A stretch of DNA of 64,000 nt from an uncultured Bacilli bacterium (GTDB lineage Bacteria > Bacillota_I > Bacilli_A > RF39 > UBA660), in the NCBI GenBank assembly GCA_934098505.1, contig CAKOOR010000007.1, positions 1 through 64,000 on the forward strand, written 5' to 3'. Positions 28,465-38,013 of the stretch are shown here, piece after piece. Position numbers and translations under genes: made by a program. The notes beneath the pieces were generated by a model. That model saw nothing but the letters and a program-made list of their open reading frames with translations. It was not told the origin of the DNA and ran no database searches. Positions within the stretch are counted from its first letter, which is position 1, and every line of letters begins with the position of its first letter.

Positions 28465-28866
28465 ATGTTTGAAAAAAGAAAGAAAATTAAAACTCAAAAT
28501 TTATGCTTGGTTAAGTTAACTACTATTACTAAGTATATATCTAATTATGTTCAAGGTACCGAAATTCACTTTAGCAAAGATGCTCGTTATGCTCTGGCTT
28601 ACCGAGTTGATGGCATAAAAGTTAATACTTCTTTTCCTGCCTATGTTGATTGTTTTACTGGTACTATTTATCGTGATAAATTTGATGCTAGACAGGGTGA
28701 GGAGTGTTTTCTAAAAGCAACGGCACTTTTAACTAATAAAGATTATATTACCTTTGAAGAGGCAACTTATATATTAAGAGAACTAAATCCTACTTATTTA
28801 CCAGAAGTAACCAATGAACATAGTTTAAAAAGAAACCTAGTTAAAAATACTAAACCAGAAGAATAA
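28465..28866 (+). CDS. Small protein of unknown function
   Basis: A ~133-residue basic, soluble protein without signal peptide or membrane segment. I do not recognise it. The middle (HFSKDARYALAYRVDGIKVNTSFPAYVDCFTGTIYRD) reads as a beta-rich domain, and the end is helical and charged. The ATG at 28465 follows AAGGTG 6 bases upstream, preferred over the GTG at 28456. It is flanked by terminators, so it appears monocistronic. Confidence 0.55.
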   Translation: MFEKRKKIKTQNLCLVKLTTITKYISNYVQGTEIHFSKDARYALAYRVDGIKVNTSFPAYVDCFTGTIYRDKFDARQGEECFLKATALLTNKDYITFEEATYILRELNPTYLPEVTNEHSLKRNLVKNTKPEE

Positions 28867-28894
28867 AAATAAATAAATTGTTTAAATAATTATT

Positions 28895-28925
28895 AAAAGT
28901 CCTCGAAAGTATAAGGACTTTTTTT
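28895..28925 (+). terminator. Terminator after small unknown gene
   Basis: AAAAGTCCT (28895-28903) pairs with AGGACTTTT (28914-28922), ending in T residues. Confidence 0.8.
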
Positions 28926-29150
28926 AAAAATTTGAAGACATACTGTATTTATCTTCAACCTTTTGTTATATAGTAATTAGTAGTAATATGAGAAAATATT
29001 CCAATAAAAAAAAGACAACCAGAATAACTAATGTGTCCATATAATCTATTTTTTATCCTTTTTTAAGGATTTTTTGGAGATGATTTCTCTAAACTAAATA
29101 GTTCAGAATATAAAAATTTCTTTCTGAATAATTTATCATCTTTATTGCAT

Positions 29151-30035
29151 CTATCTTCTATTCTTTTTTAATTCCTTCTGATAATATTTCTTTAGTATGT
29201 TAACCATATAACCACAGTGTGGACATAATTGGTAATATCTATAAGTCGTTTTACTAGGATTAACAAATACTTCTTCTTCTTTTATATAAAATATATTGCC
29301 ACAAGGTTGCGTATTTTCTGGTCTTATCATTCTGGCCTCATTAGATAAACCTGGATATTCTTCTTCTAATTGGCAGGCTATTTCTAAATTCCAGGGTAAT
29401 TCATCATGGTATTTTAAATATATAGCTTGTTTTTCATTTTCTGCAAATATGGAATTATTATCTTCTCCCACTGGAGCTTGGGCTATGGTTAAGATAAAAG
29501 AGTTACTTTTAATTACAAAATCGTTTTTAGTATGCATAGTTTTTTTCACTGGATTTTTAGACATTACTATACTAATTTCCCAATAATAATTTTCGGATAA
29601 ATCCTCTTCATTTTTATATTCGGCTATTTTCTGATACTCATTTATAACCTTAATTTTTCTCTTTTTATTTTTTGAATCCTTAGTTTGTTCATTAATATAA
29701 TCAGTAACAATTGTTAATATTTTTTCTATATCCAGATTGGTTTTACAAAAACTATAGTTGGCGTTCTTTTTTTCTAGTAATTCTAAGCCTTTTTTAACCT
29801 TATCTAAATAAACATTATCAGTTTTTTTACTTTCTAATTCTTTATATAGATTACTTTCTTCTAAGGGTTTATCCGTTAATAAAAGTTCTTCAATTAAAGC
29901 ATTTATCTTATCCAAATTATAAATTTCTGGATTGCCTTGTTTACCTAATAAGGCTTTAATATCTGAATCCATATTATACGCTTTTAAAAATTTGTTTTTC
30001 ATTCTTATATAATCTTCTTCGGTTTGTTCATACAT
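29151..30035 (-). CDS. Zinc-ribbon-ended protein, unknown
   Basis: A 294-residue soluble, acidic protein that I do not recognise. Residues ~1-130 are helical. The middle (NPVKKTMHTKNDFVIKSN...) looks beta-rich. The last ~60 residues hold two short cysteine pairs (TQPCGNI and LCPHCGYM) that together may form a zinc ribbon, followed by a basic tail (LKKYYQKELKKNRR). That ending is typical of nucleic-acid- or protein-binding adaptors. It is divergently placed to the ABC operon at 30199, and the ~160 bp between them hold the ABC promoter. Confidence 0.6.
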   Translation of the reverse strand: MYEQTEEDYIRMKNKFLKAYNMDSDIKALLGKQGNPEIYNLDKINALIEELLLTDKPLEESNLYKELESKKTDNVYLDKVKKGLELLEKKNANYSFCKTNLDIEKILTIVTDYINEQTKDSKNKKRKIKVINEYQKIAEYKNEEDLSENYYWEISIVMSKNPVKKTMHTKNDFVIKSNSFILTIAQAPVGEDNNSIFAENEKQAIYLKYHDELPWNLEIACQLEEEYPGLSNEARMIRPENTQPCGNIFYIKEEEVFVNPSKTTYRYYQLCPHCGYMVNILKKYYQKELKKNRR

Positions 30036-30141
30036 ATATGGTGCTAAAATAAAAGGGGCATTAATGTATAAATATTCATATCTTCTAACTAATTTTTTTT
30101 GCTTGGTCTAAAATTACTTAAAAAAAGAAAAAATTTTAAAA

Positions 30142-30175
30142 TGTAACTTAGTTGTAACTTTAAATATCATATAAT
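30142..30175 (+). promoter_or_regulatory. Promoter with 11-bp-spaced direct repeats (regulator site)
   Basis: TGTAACTT occurs twice, at 30142-30149 and 30153-30160, one helical turn apart. A TATAAT (30170-30175) follows at a distance that puts the repeats over the -35 region. OmpR-family response regulators typically bind such repeats and substitute for a weak -35. The operon downstream contains an OmpR-type regulator at 33555, which makes autoregulation plausible. Confidence 0.5.
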
Positions 30176-30198
30176 GTCTTTAAGAAAAGGAGATTATT

Positions 30199-30870
30199 AT
30201 GGAAATTTTAAGAGTAGAAAATTTAACCAAAATATATGGTAAAAAAGAAACCAAAGTTGTCGCCTTAGATAATGTTTCATTTAGCGTAAAAAAAGGAGAA
30301 TTTGTGGCTATTGTAGGAGCCTCTGGTTCGGGAAAATCCACACTTTTACATTTAATCGGCGGCGTAGATAGACCAACTCACGGTAAAGTTTATATTGATG
30401 GTAAAGATATATTTGCCTTAGATGATGATAAACTAGCCATTTTCAGGCGTCGTCAAATAGGTTTAATCTATCAATTTTATAACTTAATACCTATTTTAAA
30501 TGTTGAGGAAAATATTACTTTACCTTTAGCACTCGATAATCGTAAAGTTAGTAATGAAGAACTAGAAAATATGTTAAACCATTTAGGTTTAGAAAAAAGA
30601 AGATATCATCTTCCTAATGAATTAAGTGGCGGTCAACAACAAAGAACCAGTATCGGTAGAGCCCTTATAACTAGACCAACCATTGTTTTAGCCGATGAAC
30701 CAACGGGTAACTTAGATTCTAAGTCTAGTGATGAAATTGTGGCACTTTTAAAGAAATCTAATAAAGAATTAAAACAAACCATTATTATGATTACCCATAA
30801 CTTAGAAATTGCTAAAATGGCCGATCGAATTATTAAAATTGAAGATGGTAAAATCGTAAGTGAGGCTTAA
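30199..30870 (+). CDS. ABC transporter ATPase (MacB/BceA-type)
   Basis: A 223-residue nucleotide-binding subunit energising the permease encoded next. Walker A GASGSGKSTLLH, signature LSGGQQQRTSIGRAL, Walker B IVLADEPTGNLDS and the H-loop MITHNLEIA are intact. The GNLDS and IGLIYQFYNLIP motifs place it in the MacB/LolD/BceA clade. A start with ribosome site AAGGAGA is clear. Together with the FtsX-type permease and the two-component pair that follow, it forms a classical antimicrobial-peptide sensing and detoxification unit. Confidence 0.95.
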   Translation: MEILRVENLTKIYGKKETKVVALDNVSFSVKKGEFVAIVGASGSGKSTLLHLIGGVDRPTHGKVYIDGKDIFALDDDKLAIFRRRQIGLIYQFYNLIPILNVEENITLPLALDNRKVSNEELENMLNHLGLEKRRYHLPNELSGGQQQRTSIGRALITRPTIVLADEPTGNLDSKSSDEIVALLKKSNKELKQTIIMITHNLEIAKMADRIIKIEDGKIVSEA

Positions 30871-30871
30871 T

Positions 30872-33478
30872 ATGGACTTACTAAATAAATTAACTATTAA
30901 AAATTTAAAATTTAATAAGAAACGCACCATCGTAACCATTATCGGCATCATCTTATCAGTGGCTCTAGTAAGTGCAGTTGCTACTATGTATTCTAGTGCC
31001 ATAAATTCTTTAATTAATTATGAAATATATGAGTTTGGTAACTTTCATTATGAATATCAAGATGTTTCCAAAGAAGATGTTCAAAATATTCAAAATAATT
31101 TTGGAATTGCGGCTACTTATCTAACTAGTAACATTGGTTATGCTAAGTTAAATGATTCTAAAAATGAATATAAACCTTATGCTTACATAAAAGCCTTTAG
31201 TAAGGAATCCCTAGATAATCTTTCCGTTCATTTAGTTGAGGGGAGATTACCAGAAAATGCTTCCGAAATAATAATTCCTACCCACTTAAAAACGAATGGG
31301 CGGATAAATCTAAAAGTTGGCGATTATATCACTTTAGATGTTGGAAAAAGAGTAGGGGATAGTTATCTTTTAAATCAAGAAGAATCGTATGATCCCGATA
31401 GTAATGAACACCTTGTAGATACTAGGAGTAAAACTTATCAAATTGTTGGTATTGCCGAGCGACCTAACCGTACCATTGAACCTTATAATGCCCCTGGTTA
31501 TACCTTTATTACTTATTTAGATTCTAAAGATATTCCCGATAAGGTTGATGTTTATGCTAAGTATAATAAAACCGGTTTAAAAAATCATGTTAAAGTAACA
31601 GCCAATATCTTAGGAGTAGAACCTGATCTTTTACAAAAGTTCCTTAAGTCAGATTATCTTAATGCTTCTGAATATGATAGACTTGAGGCCCAAATGAAGA
31701 ATAGTAAATACCAATTTAATAGTAATAACTATCTCATAACTTTAGAAACTAATCCGTTAGATGAAAGTACTACTAGGAGTCTTGGTACGGTTGTCTTAAT
31801 AGTTTGTCTAATTATTGTTTTTACTTCGGTATTCTGTATCAAAAATAGTTTTGATATCTCTATTACTGAGAAAACAAAACAATACGGAATGTTAAGAAGT
31901 GTTGGGGCGACTAAAAAACAAATACGCAAAAATGTCTTTTATGAAGCCTCTATCTTGGGACTTATTGGTATTCCTTTAGGGTTATTATTCGGCCTTTTAG
32001 CAGCTTATATCTTAGTTATAATTAGTAATTTCTTCTTAAATAAGATGATGGCTGGTGGTCTTAAATTAACATTTTCTTATTCACCCTTAGTTTTATTATT
32101 TACGATTGGTCTAGGAATTATAACTATTTACTTTTCGGCCTTTAAAAGTGCTAGGCGGGCTAGTAAAATCTCACCTATTGACTCGATTAAAAACAGTGCT
32201 GATCTTAAAATTAAGGCTCGAAAATTAAAAACTCCCAAGTTAATTAGTAAAATCTTTGGGATCGGCGGCGAAATATCTTATAAAAATCAACAACGCAATA
32301 AGAAAAAATATCGAACTACTGTTATTTCCATTGCTGTTTCGGTTTGTACTTTCATTGCCTTAGCATCCTTTATGTCCCTTGCTTTTCAAAGCATTAAAGA
32401 AGAATTAGGTTCTTCGGGCTATAATATTTATCTATCAGTTAAAAATGATAATGATACTATTTATCAAAAAATTATGGAAACCACTAAATTAGATAATATT
32501 AAAGATGTAGTTGTTAGAAAGAGAAGTAATTTTGGTTTTTCTAATAAGCATTATAGTAAGGATTATCTAGAGTGGAATAACCCAGAATTAAGTGATGATA
32601 TTGATGCTTATATAACTATTTTTTCTCTTAATGATGAGGCTTATAAAAAATATCTTCAGACTTTAAACTTAGACTATGAAACCCTTAAAGATAAAGGAGT
32701 ATTAATAGATAAATATCCGATGATTAAATATGAAAACAAAACAAATAAAGAAAAAAGTAGAATTCTTAGAGAGTTTGACTTTCAAATAGGTGATACGATT
32801 ACGGGTAACATTTCGGATAATTCTACCTCAATAGTAGTGGGAGCCTTAAGCGATAAATATCCCTTCGGGTTTGAAAATTATAATCAATCTATATTAGTTG
32901 TAAGTGAAGATTTATATAAAACTTTACCAACTAAAAGTACTTATATAGAGGCACTATATTATTCAACTGCGGCTTCTAAACTTCAAGATGAGATAGAAGA
33001 ACTCTTAAATAATGAAGATTATGAACTTTATAATAGTGAAGAACGAGTAGAGATGATGCGGAATTTCTATATCTTAGTAGGTATCTTCTTATATGGCTTT
33101 ATTATTGTAATTACTCTTATTGGGATAACTAATATCTTTAATACCATTACAACCAATATGCAACTTAGAAGAAGTGAATTTGCTACTTTAAAAAGTATAG
33201 GTATGACTACTAAAGAATTCTCCAAAATGATTCGTTTAGAAAGTATCTTTATGACTGTTAAATCTCTAATAGTAGGTATTATCTTAGGTACTGGTTTATC
33301 CGTTTTAATCTATCATTATCTAGCCAGCAGTGATTTCTCGGGTTATAAATTACCAATAATTCCGATTATAATTAGTATTATGGCTGTTTACCTTTTAATT
33401 ACTTTATTGATGAAATATTCATTAAGAAAAATAAATAAACAGAATATTATTGAAACTATTAGAAACGAAAATATTTAG
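30872..33478 (+). CDS. FtsX/MacB-type ABC permease
   Basis: An ~868-residue membrane subunit with a duplicated FtsX-like layout: helix at ~20-40, a large extracytoplasmic domain, three helices around 310-430, then a second helix (~490), an extracytoplasmic domain, and three terminal helices (~750-860). The conserved FtsX helix-loop elements are visible (KTKQYGMLRSVGATKKQI and RRSEFATLKSIGMTTKEF), which contact the ATPase. The start ATG at 30872 has GAGG 6 bases ahead; the GTG at 30860 is unlikely. Such mechanotransmission permeases pull on peptides or lipids outside the membrane rather than pumping across it. Substrate is unknown. Confidence 0.92.
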   Translation: MDLLNKLTIKNLKFNKKRTIVTIIGIILSVALVSAVATMYSSAINSLINYEIYEFGNFHYEYQDVSKEDVQNIQNNFGIAATYLTSNIGYAKLNDSKNEYKPYAYIKAFSKESLDNLSVHLVEGRLPENASEIIIPTHLKTNGRINLKVGDYITLDVGKRVGDSYLLNQEESYDPDSNEHLVDTRSKTYQIVGIAERPNRTIEPYNAPGYTFITYLDSKDIPDKVDVYAKYNKTGLKNHVKVTANILGVEPDLLQKFLKSDYLNASEYDRLEAQMKNSKYQFNSNNYLITLETNPLDESTTRSLGTVVLIVCLIIVFTSVFCIKNSFDISITEKTKQYGMLRSVGATKKQIRKNVFYEASILGLIGIPLGLLFGLLAAYILVIISNFFLNKMMAGGLKLTFSYSPLVLLFTIGLGIITIYFSAFKSARRASKISPIDSIKNSADLKIKARKLKTPKLISKIFGIGGEISYKNQQRNKKKYRTTVISIAVSVCTFIALASFMSLAFQSIKEELGSSGYNIYLSVKNDNDTIYQKIMETTKLDNIKDVVVRKRSNFGFSNKHYSKDYLEWNNPELSDDIDAYITIFSLNDEAYKKYLQTLNLDYETLKDKGVLIDKYPMIKYENKTNKEKSRILREFDFQIGDTITGNISDNSTSIVVGALSDKYPFGFENYNQSILVVSEDLYKTLPTKSTYIEALYYSTAASKLQDEIEELLNNEDYELYNSEERVEMMRNFYILVGIFLYGFIIVITLIGITNIFNTITTNMQLRRSEFATLKSIGMTTKEFSKMIRLESIFMTVKSLIVGIILGTGLSVLIYHYLASSDFSGYKLPIIPIIISIMAVYLLITLLMKYSLRKINKQNIIETIRNENI

Positions 33479-33487
33479 AAAAGTTTG

Positions 33488-33515
33488 GAAAAGGGGTTAA
33501 AGCCCTTTTCTTTCG
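33488..33515 (+). terminator. Hairpin between permease and regulator genes
   Basis: GAAAAGGG (33488-33495) pairs with CCCTTTTC (33503-33510). The T tract is short and interrupted, so it may attenuate rather than stop transcription into the regulator gene at 33555. Confidence 0.6.
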
Positions 33516-33554
33516 TTATAAAAAATTATAAGATATAAAAAAGGAGTACTTTCT

Positions 33555-34214
33555 ATGCAAATATTATTAATTGAAGATAATTTAACTATTATAAAAGGTC
33601 TAACTTATACCTTAAAACAAAATAACTACGAAGTTTATGCTTGTAAAAATCTTTTCGAGGCTATATCTTATTTAAAAGATAATCCCAAGATAAATTTAAT
33701 TATTTTAGATGTAACCTTACCGGATGGTAATGGCTTTACTTTCTTTACGGATAATTTAAAAGCCTTAAATATTCCTACTATCTTTTTAACGGCAAAAGAT
33801 GAGGAAGATGATATTGTAAGAGGTCTTGAAATAGGTGCTGAAGACTATTTAACCAAGCCTTTTTCGACCAAAGAATTACTGGCTCGTATTAATAAAATTT
33901 TATTACGCCAAAAACATAACAGTATTTTAAAAGTCGGGGATATAAGTTTTGATATGGATAAAATGTTAGTTTATAAAGATACTACCAAAATCGAATTAAC
34001 CCCGTTAGAGTTAAAACTTCTGCATCTTTTATTCTTAAATCTAAACAAGCTCGTAAGTCGTAATACTATCTTAGATAAAATTTATGAATGGACTGGTAAT
34101 GATGTTGATAGTCATACCATAACTGTATATTTTCAAAGAATAAGACAAAAATTAGGAACCGATATTATTTCCACTGTTAAAGGTTTAGGTTACAGGATTG
34201 ATTATGAAAAATAA
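33555..34214 (+). CDS. OmpR-family response regulator
   Basis: A 219-residue DNA-binding regulator. The receiver domain (1-115) shows the acidic pair ED near residue 7, the phospho-acceptor Asp in LIILDVTLPDG near 53, the Thr/Ser switch in TIFLTAKDE and the conserved Lys in YLTKPFS. The C-terminal winged helix (~130-219) ends with the OmpR signature HTITVYFQRIRQKLG. It is followed with overlap by the sensor kinase, and its likely target is the direct-repeat promoter at 30142. Confidence 0.95.
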   Translation: MQILLIEDNLTIIKGLTYTLKQNNYEVYACKNLFEAISYLKDNPKINLIILDVTLPDGNGFTFFTDNLKALNIPTIFLTAKDEEDDIVRGLEIGAEDYLTKPFSTKELLARINKILLRQKHNSILKVGDISFDMDKMLVYKDTTKIELTPLELKLLHLLFLNLNKLVSRNTILDKIYEWTGNDVDSHTITVYFQRIRQKLGTDIISTVKGLGYRIDYEK

Positions 34215-35412
34215 AGAAAAATTAAAAAAGTTTTTAGTAATTTTAAGTTTATATACCATTTTTATTATCTTTCTAACTTATAGTATTAATAAATATGAAT
34301 ACCAAGTATATAAAGATAACTTTGATACCAAAATAACTAGTATTATTTTAAAAATTAAAGAAGATTATCCTGATATTACGGATGAAGAACTATATAATAT
34401 CTTAAAAAGTTCTAAAAAAGATGGTAAAGTCCTTGAACAATATAGTATAACTATTGATAATAAATCCCTTTTAATTGAAAATGATAATAAATATCAGCAA
34501 TTCTTAGTAACTAATATTATGATAGTTTTTATAAGTACAATCTTCCTTATCTTCTTGTTTTTAAGATTTAATGCTAAAAAAGATCGGGAGATTAATAAAA
34601 TTACTAAATGTTTAGAAGAAATAAATAAAAGAAATTATAAGATTGATATAGAAGAAATGTCGGAAGATGAATTATCTATTTTAAAAAATGAATTATATAA
34701 AGTAACTATTAAATTAAAAGAAGATGCGGAAAATTCTAAACAAGCGAAAAAAGATTTAAAAGATACTTTAGCCGATATCTCTCATCAATTAAAGACTCCT
34801 ATTACTTCTATTTTAATTATTTTAGATAATATCATTGATAATCCTGATATGGATAAAAATACTAAAGAAGACTTTATAAGAGATATTAAAAGAGAACTTC
34901 TTAACATGAACTTTCTTGCTTTAAACCTTTTAAAGTTATCAAAATTAGATTCTAATACAGTTCATTTTCTAAAAAAAGAGGTTTATTTAGATGAGATAGT
35001 AACCTCTTCTATAAAAAATATTGCCCCTTTATGTGATTTAAAAAATATCACGATTACTAAAAATTTAGAACCCGGTATTAAAATTAATTGTGATTTAAAT
35101 TGGCAAGTAGAGGCTATTACGAATATCTTAAAAAACTGTGTTGAACACTCCAAAGAAAATAGTAAAATCGATATAACCACCGCTACTAATAAAGTCTATC
35201 TTAGTATTAAAATAAGAGATTATGGTGATGGCATTAGCGAAAAAGATTTACCTCATATCTTTGAAAGATTTTATAAAGGGGCTAGTTCATCTTCCAATAG
35301 TATTGGGATTGGTCTGTCTCTTGCCCAAAAGATCATTGAAAGTAATGATGGTCTTATTAATGTTGAAACTGGTCCTGATGGTACCACTTTTACTATAAAA
35401 TATTTAATTTAA
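34204..35412 (+). CDS. Sensor histidine kinase
   Basis: A ~402-residue membrane kinase with two hydrophobic segments (~10-25 and ~100-120) enclosing a ~75-residue outer domain. The phospho-acceptor box is ADISHQLKTPITSI, and the ATPase domain carries NCVEHSKEN (N box), DYGDGI and GIGLSLAQKI (G boxes). The start ATG at 34204 overlaps the regulator stop by 11 bases and has AGGA 7 bases upstream; the TTG at 34198 is the alternative. The longer outer domain than in BceS-type kinases suggests direct sensing or sensing through the permease. Confidence 0.93.
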   Translation: MKNKEKLKKFLVILSLYTIFIIFLTYSINKYEYQVYKDNFDTKITSIILKIKEDYPDITDEELYNILKSSKKDGKVLEQYSITIDNKSLLIENDNKYQQFLVTNIMIVFISTIFLIFLFLRFNAKKDREINKITKCLEEINKRNYKIDIEEMSEDELSILKNELYKVTIKLKEDAENSKQAKKDLKDTLADISHQLKTPITSILIILDNIIDNPDMDKNTKEDFIRDIKRELLNMNFLALNLLKLSKLDSNTVHFLKKEVYLDEIVTSSIKNIAPLCDLKNITITKNLEPGIKINCDLNWQVEAITNILKNCVEHSKENSKIDITTATNKVYLSIKIRDYGDGISEKDLPHIFERFYKGASSSSNSIGIGLSLAQKIIESNDGLINVETGPDGTTFTIKYLI

Positions 35413-35428
35413 AAGAAAGGATAAATTT

Positions 35429-35884
35429 ATGACAAAATTAACATTAATTATCGATACTATTATGTATCAAGGCTTAGAACAATATATAGAAAGTCTAGAG
35501 GGAGTAAGTAAAGTCTTAATTACTAATAAAACCAATTTAATTATTACTATTACTTATGATGATTCTAAAATAGATATAAATACTTTAAAACTAGAAATAC
35601 TTTTATATTTAAATTTAAGTAAAACTCCTAGTATTATTGGTTTTAATAAATATAAAAAGGGTAATTATAAAGAATATAAGACTTCTATTAATGACTTTTG
35701 TTGTGAATACTGTCTTAAAAATATGTTAGAAATTTTACTTAGTAATCCTAATATTAGTGCCGTTACAACGGATTATAATGCTGATACTTGTAATACTAAA
35801 AAACTTAATATGACAATTACTTATAATCAGGATAATACTAATTCCAAAGAAATATTAAAACTTATTAATAATATTTTAGATTAA
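35429..35884 (+). CDS. Small protein with two HMA-like domains
   Basis: A 151-residue protein made of two ~70-residue halves that each resemble the ferredoxin-like fold of heavy-metal-associated domains. The first half has lost its cysteines, while the second has CCEYC (near residue 90), similar to the CxxC metal site. It follows the kinase by 16 bp and is probably in the same operon, although a link between metal binding and peptide defence is not obvious. Metal binding is inferred from the motif and repeat layout only. Confidence 0.5.
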   Translation: MTKLTLIIDTIMYQGLEQYIESLEGVSKVLITNKTNLIITITYDDSKIDINTLKLEILLYLNLSKTPSIIGFNKYKKGNYKEYKTSINDFCCEYCLKNMLEILLSNPNISAVTTDYNADTCNTKKLNMTITYNQDNTNSKEILKLINNILD

Positions 35885-35947
35885 TTCTTTTTCAGTTCTA
35901 AATACTTATCGCTTTCATAAAATTAGGTAGTAAGAGAGTGTGATAAG

Positions 35948-37423
35948 ATGAAAGATAATGTAATAATTCCCTTAGCCACCCGTGGTAATGGGGATATCTA
36001 TTTAGGAGTAGTAGGAGCGGTTCGTACAGGTAAATCGACTTTTATCAAAAAGGTAATAGAAAATTTAATAGTTCCTAATATTGAAGATGAAACTTTAAAG
36101 AAAAGATGTTTAGATGAAATTCCCCAGAGTGCTGGTGGTAAAAACATTATGACAACCGAGCCTAAGTTTGTACCAAGTAACGGAGCCAACATTAAAATTG
36201 AAGACTTTAGTTGCAATGTCAAATTAATTGATTGCGTTGGTTATGTTATTCCTAATGCTACCGGGTATGAAGATGAAAATGGTAATCCACGAATGGTTTT
36301 AACTCCATGGTTTAATGAAGCTATAAGCTTTCAAGAAGCGGCTGCCATTGGTACTGAAAAAGTTATAAAAGACCATTCTACTATTGGCATTGTCGTTACT
36401 ACTGATGGTTCGATTGGCGAGTTAAAAAGAAGTGATTATATCGAAGCCGAAGCCAGAGTTATTAATGAATTAAAAGGCTTGGGTAAACCATTTATCGTTA
36501 TTTTAAATAGCAAAAATCCAAGTAGTAATGAATGTTTAAGTATTGCTAAAGAAATTAAAGAAAATTATGATGTTCCCGTTATGCCTTTATCTGTTTTAGA
36601 TATGCGAGAGGCTGACATCTATGAAGTATTAAAAACTGCCCTTTATGAATATCCCGTTTTAGATATCGAGTTTTCAATTCCCGAATGGGTATCAATCTTA
36701 GATAATAAAAATGAGATTAAAAAACATTACTTAGAACTTATTAGAAATAGTACTTTAGAGATTAGAAAGTTAAAAGATGTTGATAATCTAATTACTTATT
36801 TTGAAAACTCTAAGTATATCAATAAGGCTTATATTAGTAAATTAGACAGTGGTACCGGTACTGTTATGGTTAATTTAGATTCACCTGATGAGTTATATAA
36901 TGAAACTTTAAAAGAATTTATTGGTAGTGAGGTTACCACCAAAGCCTCGATGTTAAAAGTATTTGCAACATATAAAGATAATAAAGAAGAATTAGATGGT
37001 ATCAAAAGTGCCCTAAAACAAGCTAGATCCACCGGTTACGGTATTGTTTATCCCAGTTTAAAAGATATGAAATTAGATACGCCTGAAGTTATTAAGCAAG
37101 GTAGTAGATATGGCGTTAAACTCCGCGCTGTTGCTTCTTCCTTACATTTAATCCGCGTCGATGTGGCCTCAACTTTTGAACCAATTATCGGTAGTGAATT
37201 ACAAAGTAAAGAATTAATTAATTATATTATGAAAGATTATGAAACGGACCCTCAAAGCATTTGGAAAAGTGAAATCTTTGGCCGTAGTCTAGATACAATA
37301 GTTCAGGAAGGTATTCAAGCCAAGTTATCAATTATGCCTGAAAATACTCGTTATAAATTAAGTCAAACAGTAACAAAGATAGTTAATAAAGGAGCCAACA
37401 ATTTAATAGCAATTGTTATTTAA
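35948..37423 (+). CDS. spoIVA: Stage IV sporulation protein A (spore coat ATPase)
   Basis: A 491-residue protein, almost the length of the Bacillus protein (492). SpoIVA is an ATPase that polymerises on the forespore outer membrane to form the coat base layer. It begins with GDIYLGVVGAVRTGKST holding the Walker A motif (residues 23-31), then the conserved PQSAGGKNIMTTEPKFVP, VDCVGY-like VKLIDCVGY and STIGIVVTTDGSIG. The C-terminus EGIQAKLSIMPENTRYKL is near-identical to the family consensus, and the usual hydrophobic end (NNLIAIVI) is present. It shows that this lineage makes endospores or recently did. Confidence 0.98.
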   Translation: MKDNVIIPLATRGNGDIYLGVVGAVRTGKSTFIKKVIENLIVPNIEDETLKKRCLDEIPQSAGGKNIMTTEPKFVPSNGANIKIEDFSCNVKLIDCVGYVIPNATGYEDENGNPRMVLTPWFNEAISFQEAAAIGTEKVIKDHSTIGIVVTTDGSIGELKRSDYIEAEARVINELKGLGKPFIVILNSKNPSSNECLSIAKEIKENYDVPVMPLSVLDMREADIYEVLKTALYEYPVLDIEFSIPEWVSILDNKNEIKKHYLELIRNSTLEIRKLKDVDNLITYFENSKYINKAYISKLDSGTGTVMVNLDSPDELYNETLKEFIGSEVTTKASMLKVFATYKDNKEELDGIKSALKQARSTGYGIVYPSLKDMKLDTPEVIKQGSRYGVKLRAVASSLHLIRVDVASTFEPIIGSELQSKELINYIMKDYETDPQSIWKSEIFGRSLDTIVQEGIQAKLSIMPENTRYKLSQTVTKIVNKGANNLIAIVI

Positions 37424-37487
37424 AAAGTGTCTAGTAAGTGTCAAATAAATGACTAAGAGAAGATTAAAATAAGTAAAAAAAGAGATA

Positions 37488-37523
37488 AAAAAGCTCAGAA
37501 ACAGACCAAATAGAGCTTTTTTT
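37488..37523 (+). terminator. Terminator after spoIVA
   Basis: AAAAAGCTC (37488-37496) pairs with GAGCTTTTT (37513-37521), followed by more T. Confidence 0.85.
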
Positions 37524-37645
37524 CGTTATTTTTACTATAAATTAACTAATTTTCCTTGATTTATCTAGGAGTATTGTGCTAAAGTCTAATTGTAAGGATT
37601 GTAGTCCTTATAACATAATTTACATTATAATAGGAGGACAAAATT

Positions 37646-37918
37646 ATGGGAAAAACTGAATTAGTTGAATTTATCGCTGCTAAAGCTGGCTTATCAAAGG
37701 CTGATGCACTTCGTGCTGTAGATGCTTTTGTTGAAGGTGTAGTAGAAGGACTTAAAAAAGAAGGAAAGGTTGCATTAGTTGGTTTTGGTACATTCACTGC
37801 TAAAAAACGTGATGCTAGAGATGGTATCAACCCATTAACTAAAGAACCATTACATATTCCTGCTAAGACTGTTGCATCATTCAAAGCTGGATCTAAATTA
37901 AAAGACGCTTTAAACTAA
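37646..37918 (+). CDS. hup: HU-family DNA-binding protein
   Basis: A 90-residue histone-like protein that bends and compacts DNA as a dimer. The typical HU start (MGKTELVEFIAAKAGLSKADA) and the beta-arm region (GFGTFTAKKRDARDGINPLT, IPAKTVASFKAGSKLKD) are intact. A -10 TATAAT at 37626-37631 and a strong AGGAGG ribosome site fit its high expression. Its immediate upstream has a short inverted repeat, AAGGA/TCCTT, of unknown role. Confidence 0.97.
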   Translation: MGKTELVEFIAAKAGLSKADALRAVDAFVEGVVEGLKKEGKVALVGFGTFTAKKRDARDGINPLTKEPLHIPAKTVASFKAGSKLKDALN

Positions 37919-37928
37919 TGAGAAAATA

Positions 37929-37968
37929 AAAAAGACTGTTTCATTAACTTGATTTAGTCTTTTTTTTA
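37929..37968 (+). terminator. Terminator after hup
   Basis: AAAGACT (37931-37937) pairs with AGTCTTT (37956-37962), followed by a run of T. Confidence 0.8.
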
Positions 37969-38013
37969 AATTTTTTTTATGTTATACTCTTAAAAGAAGA
38001 TAGGAGAGAATAT

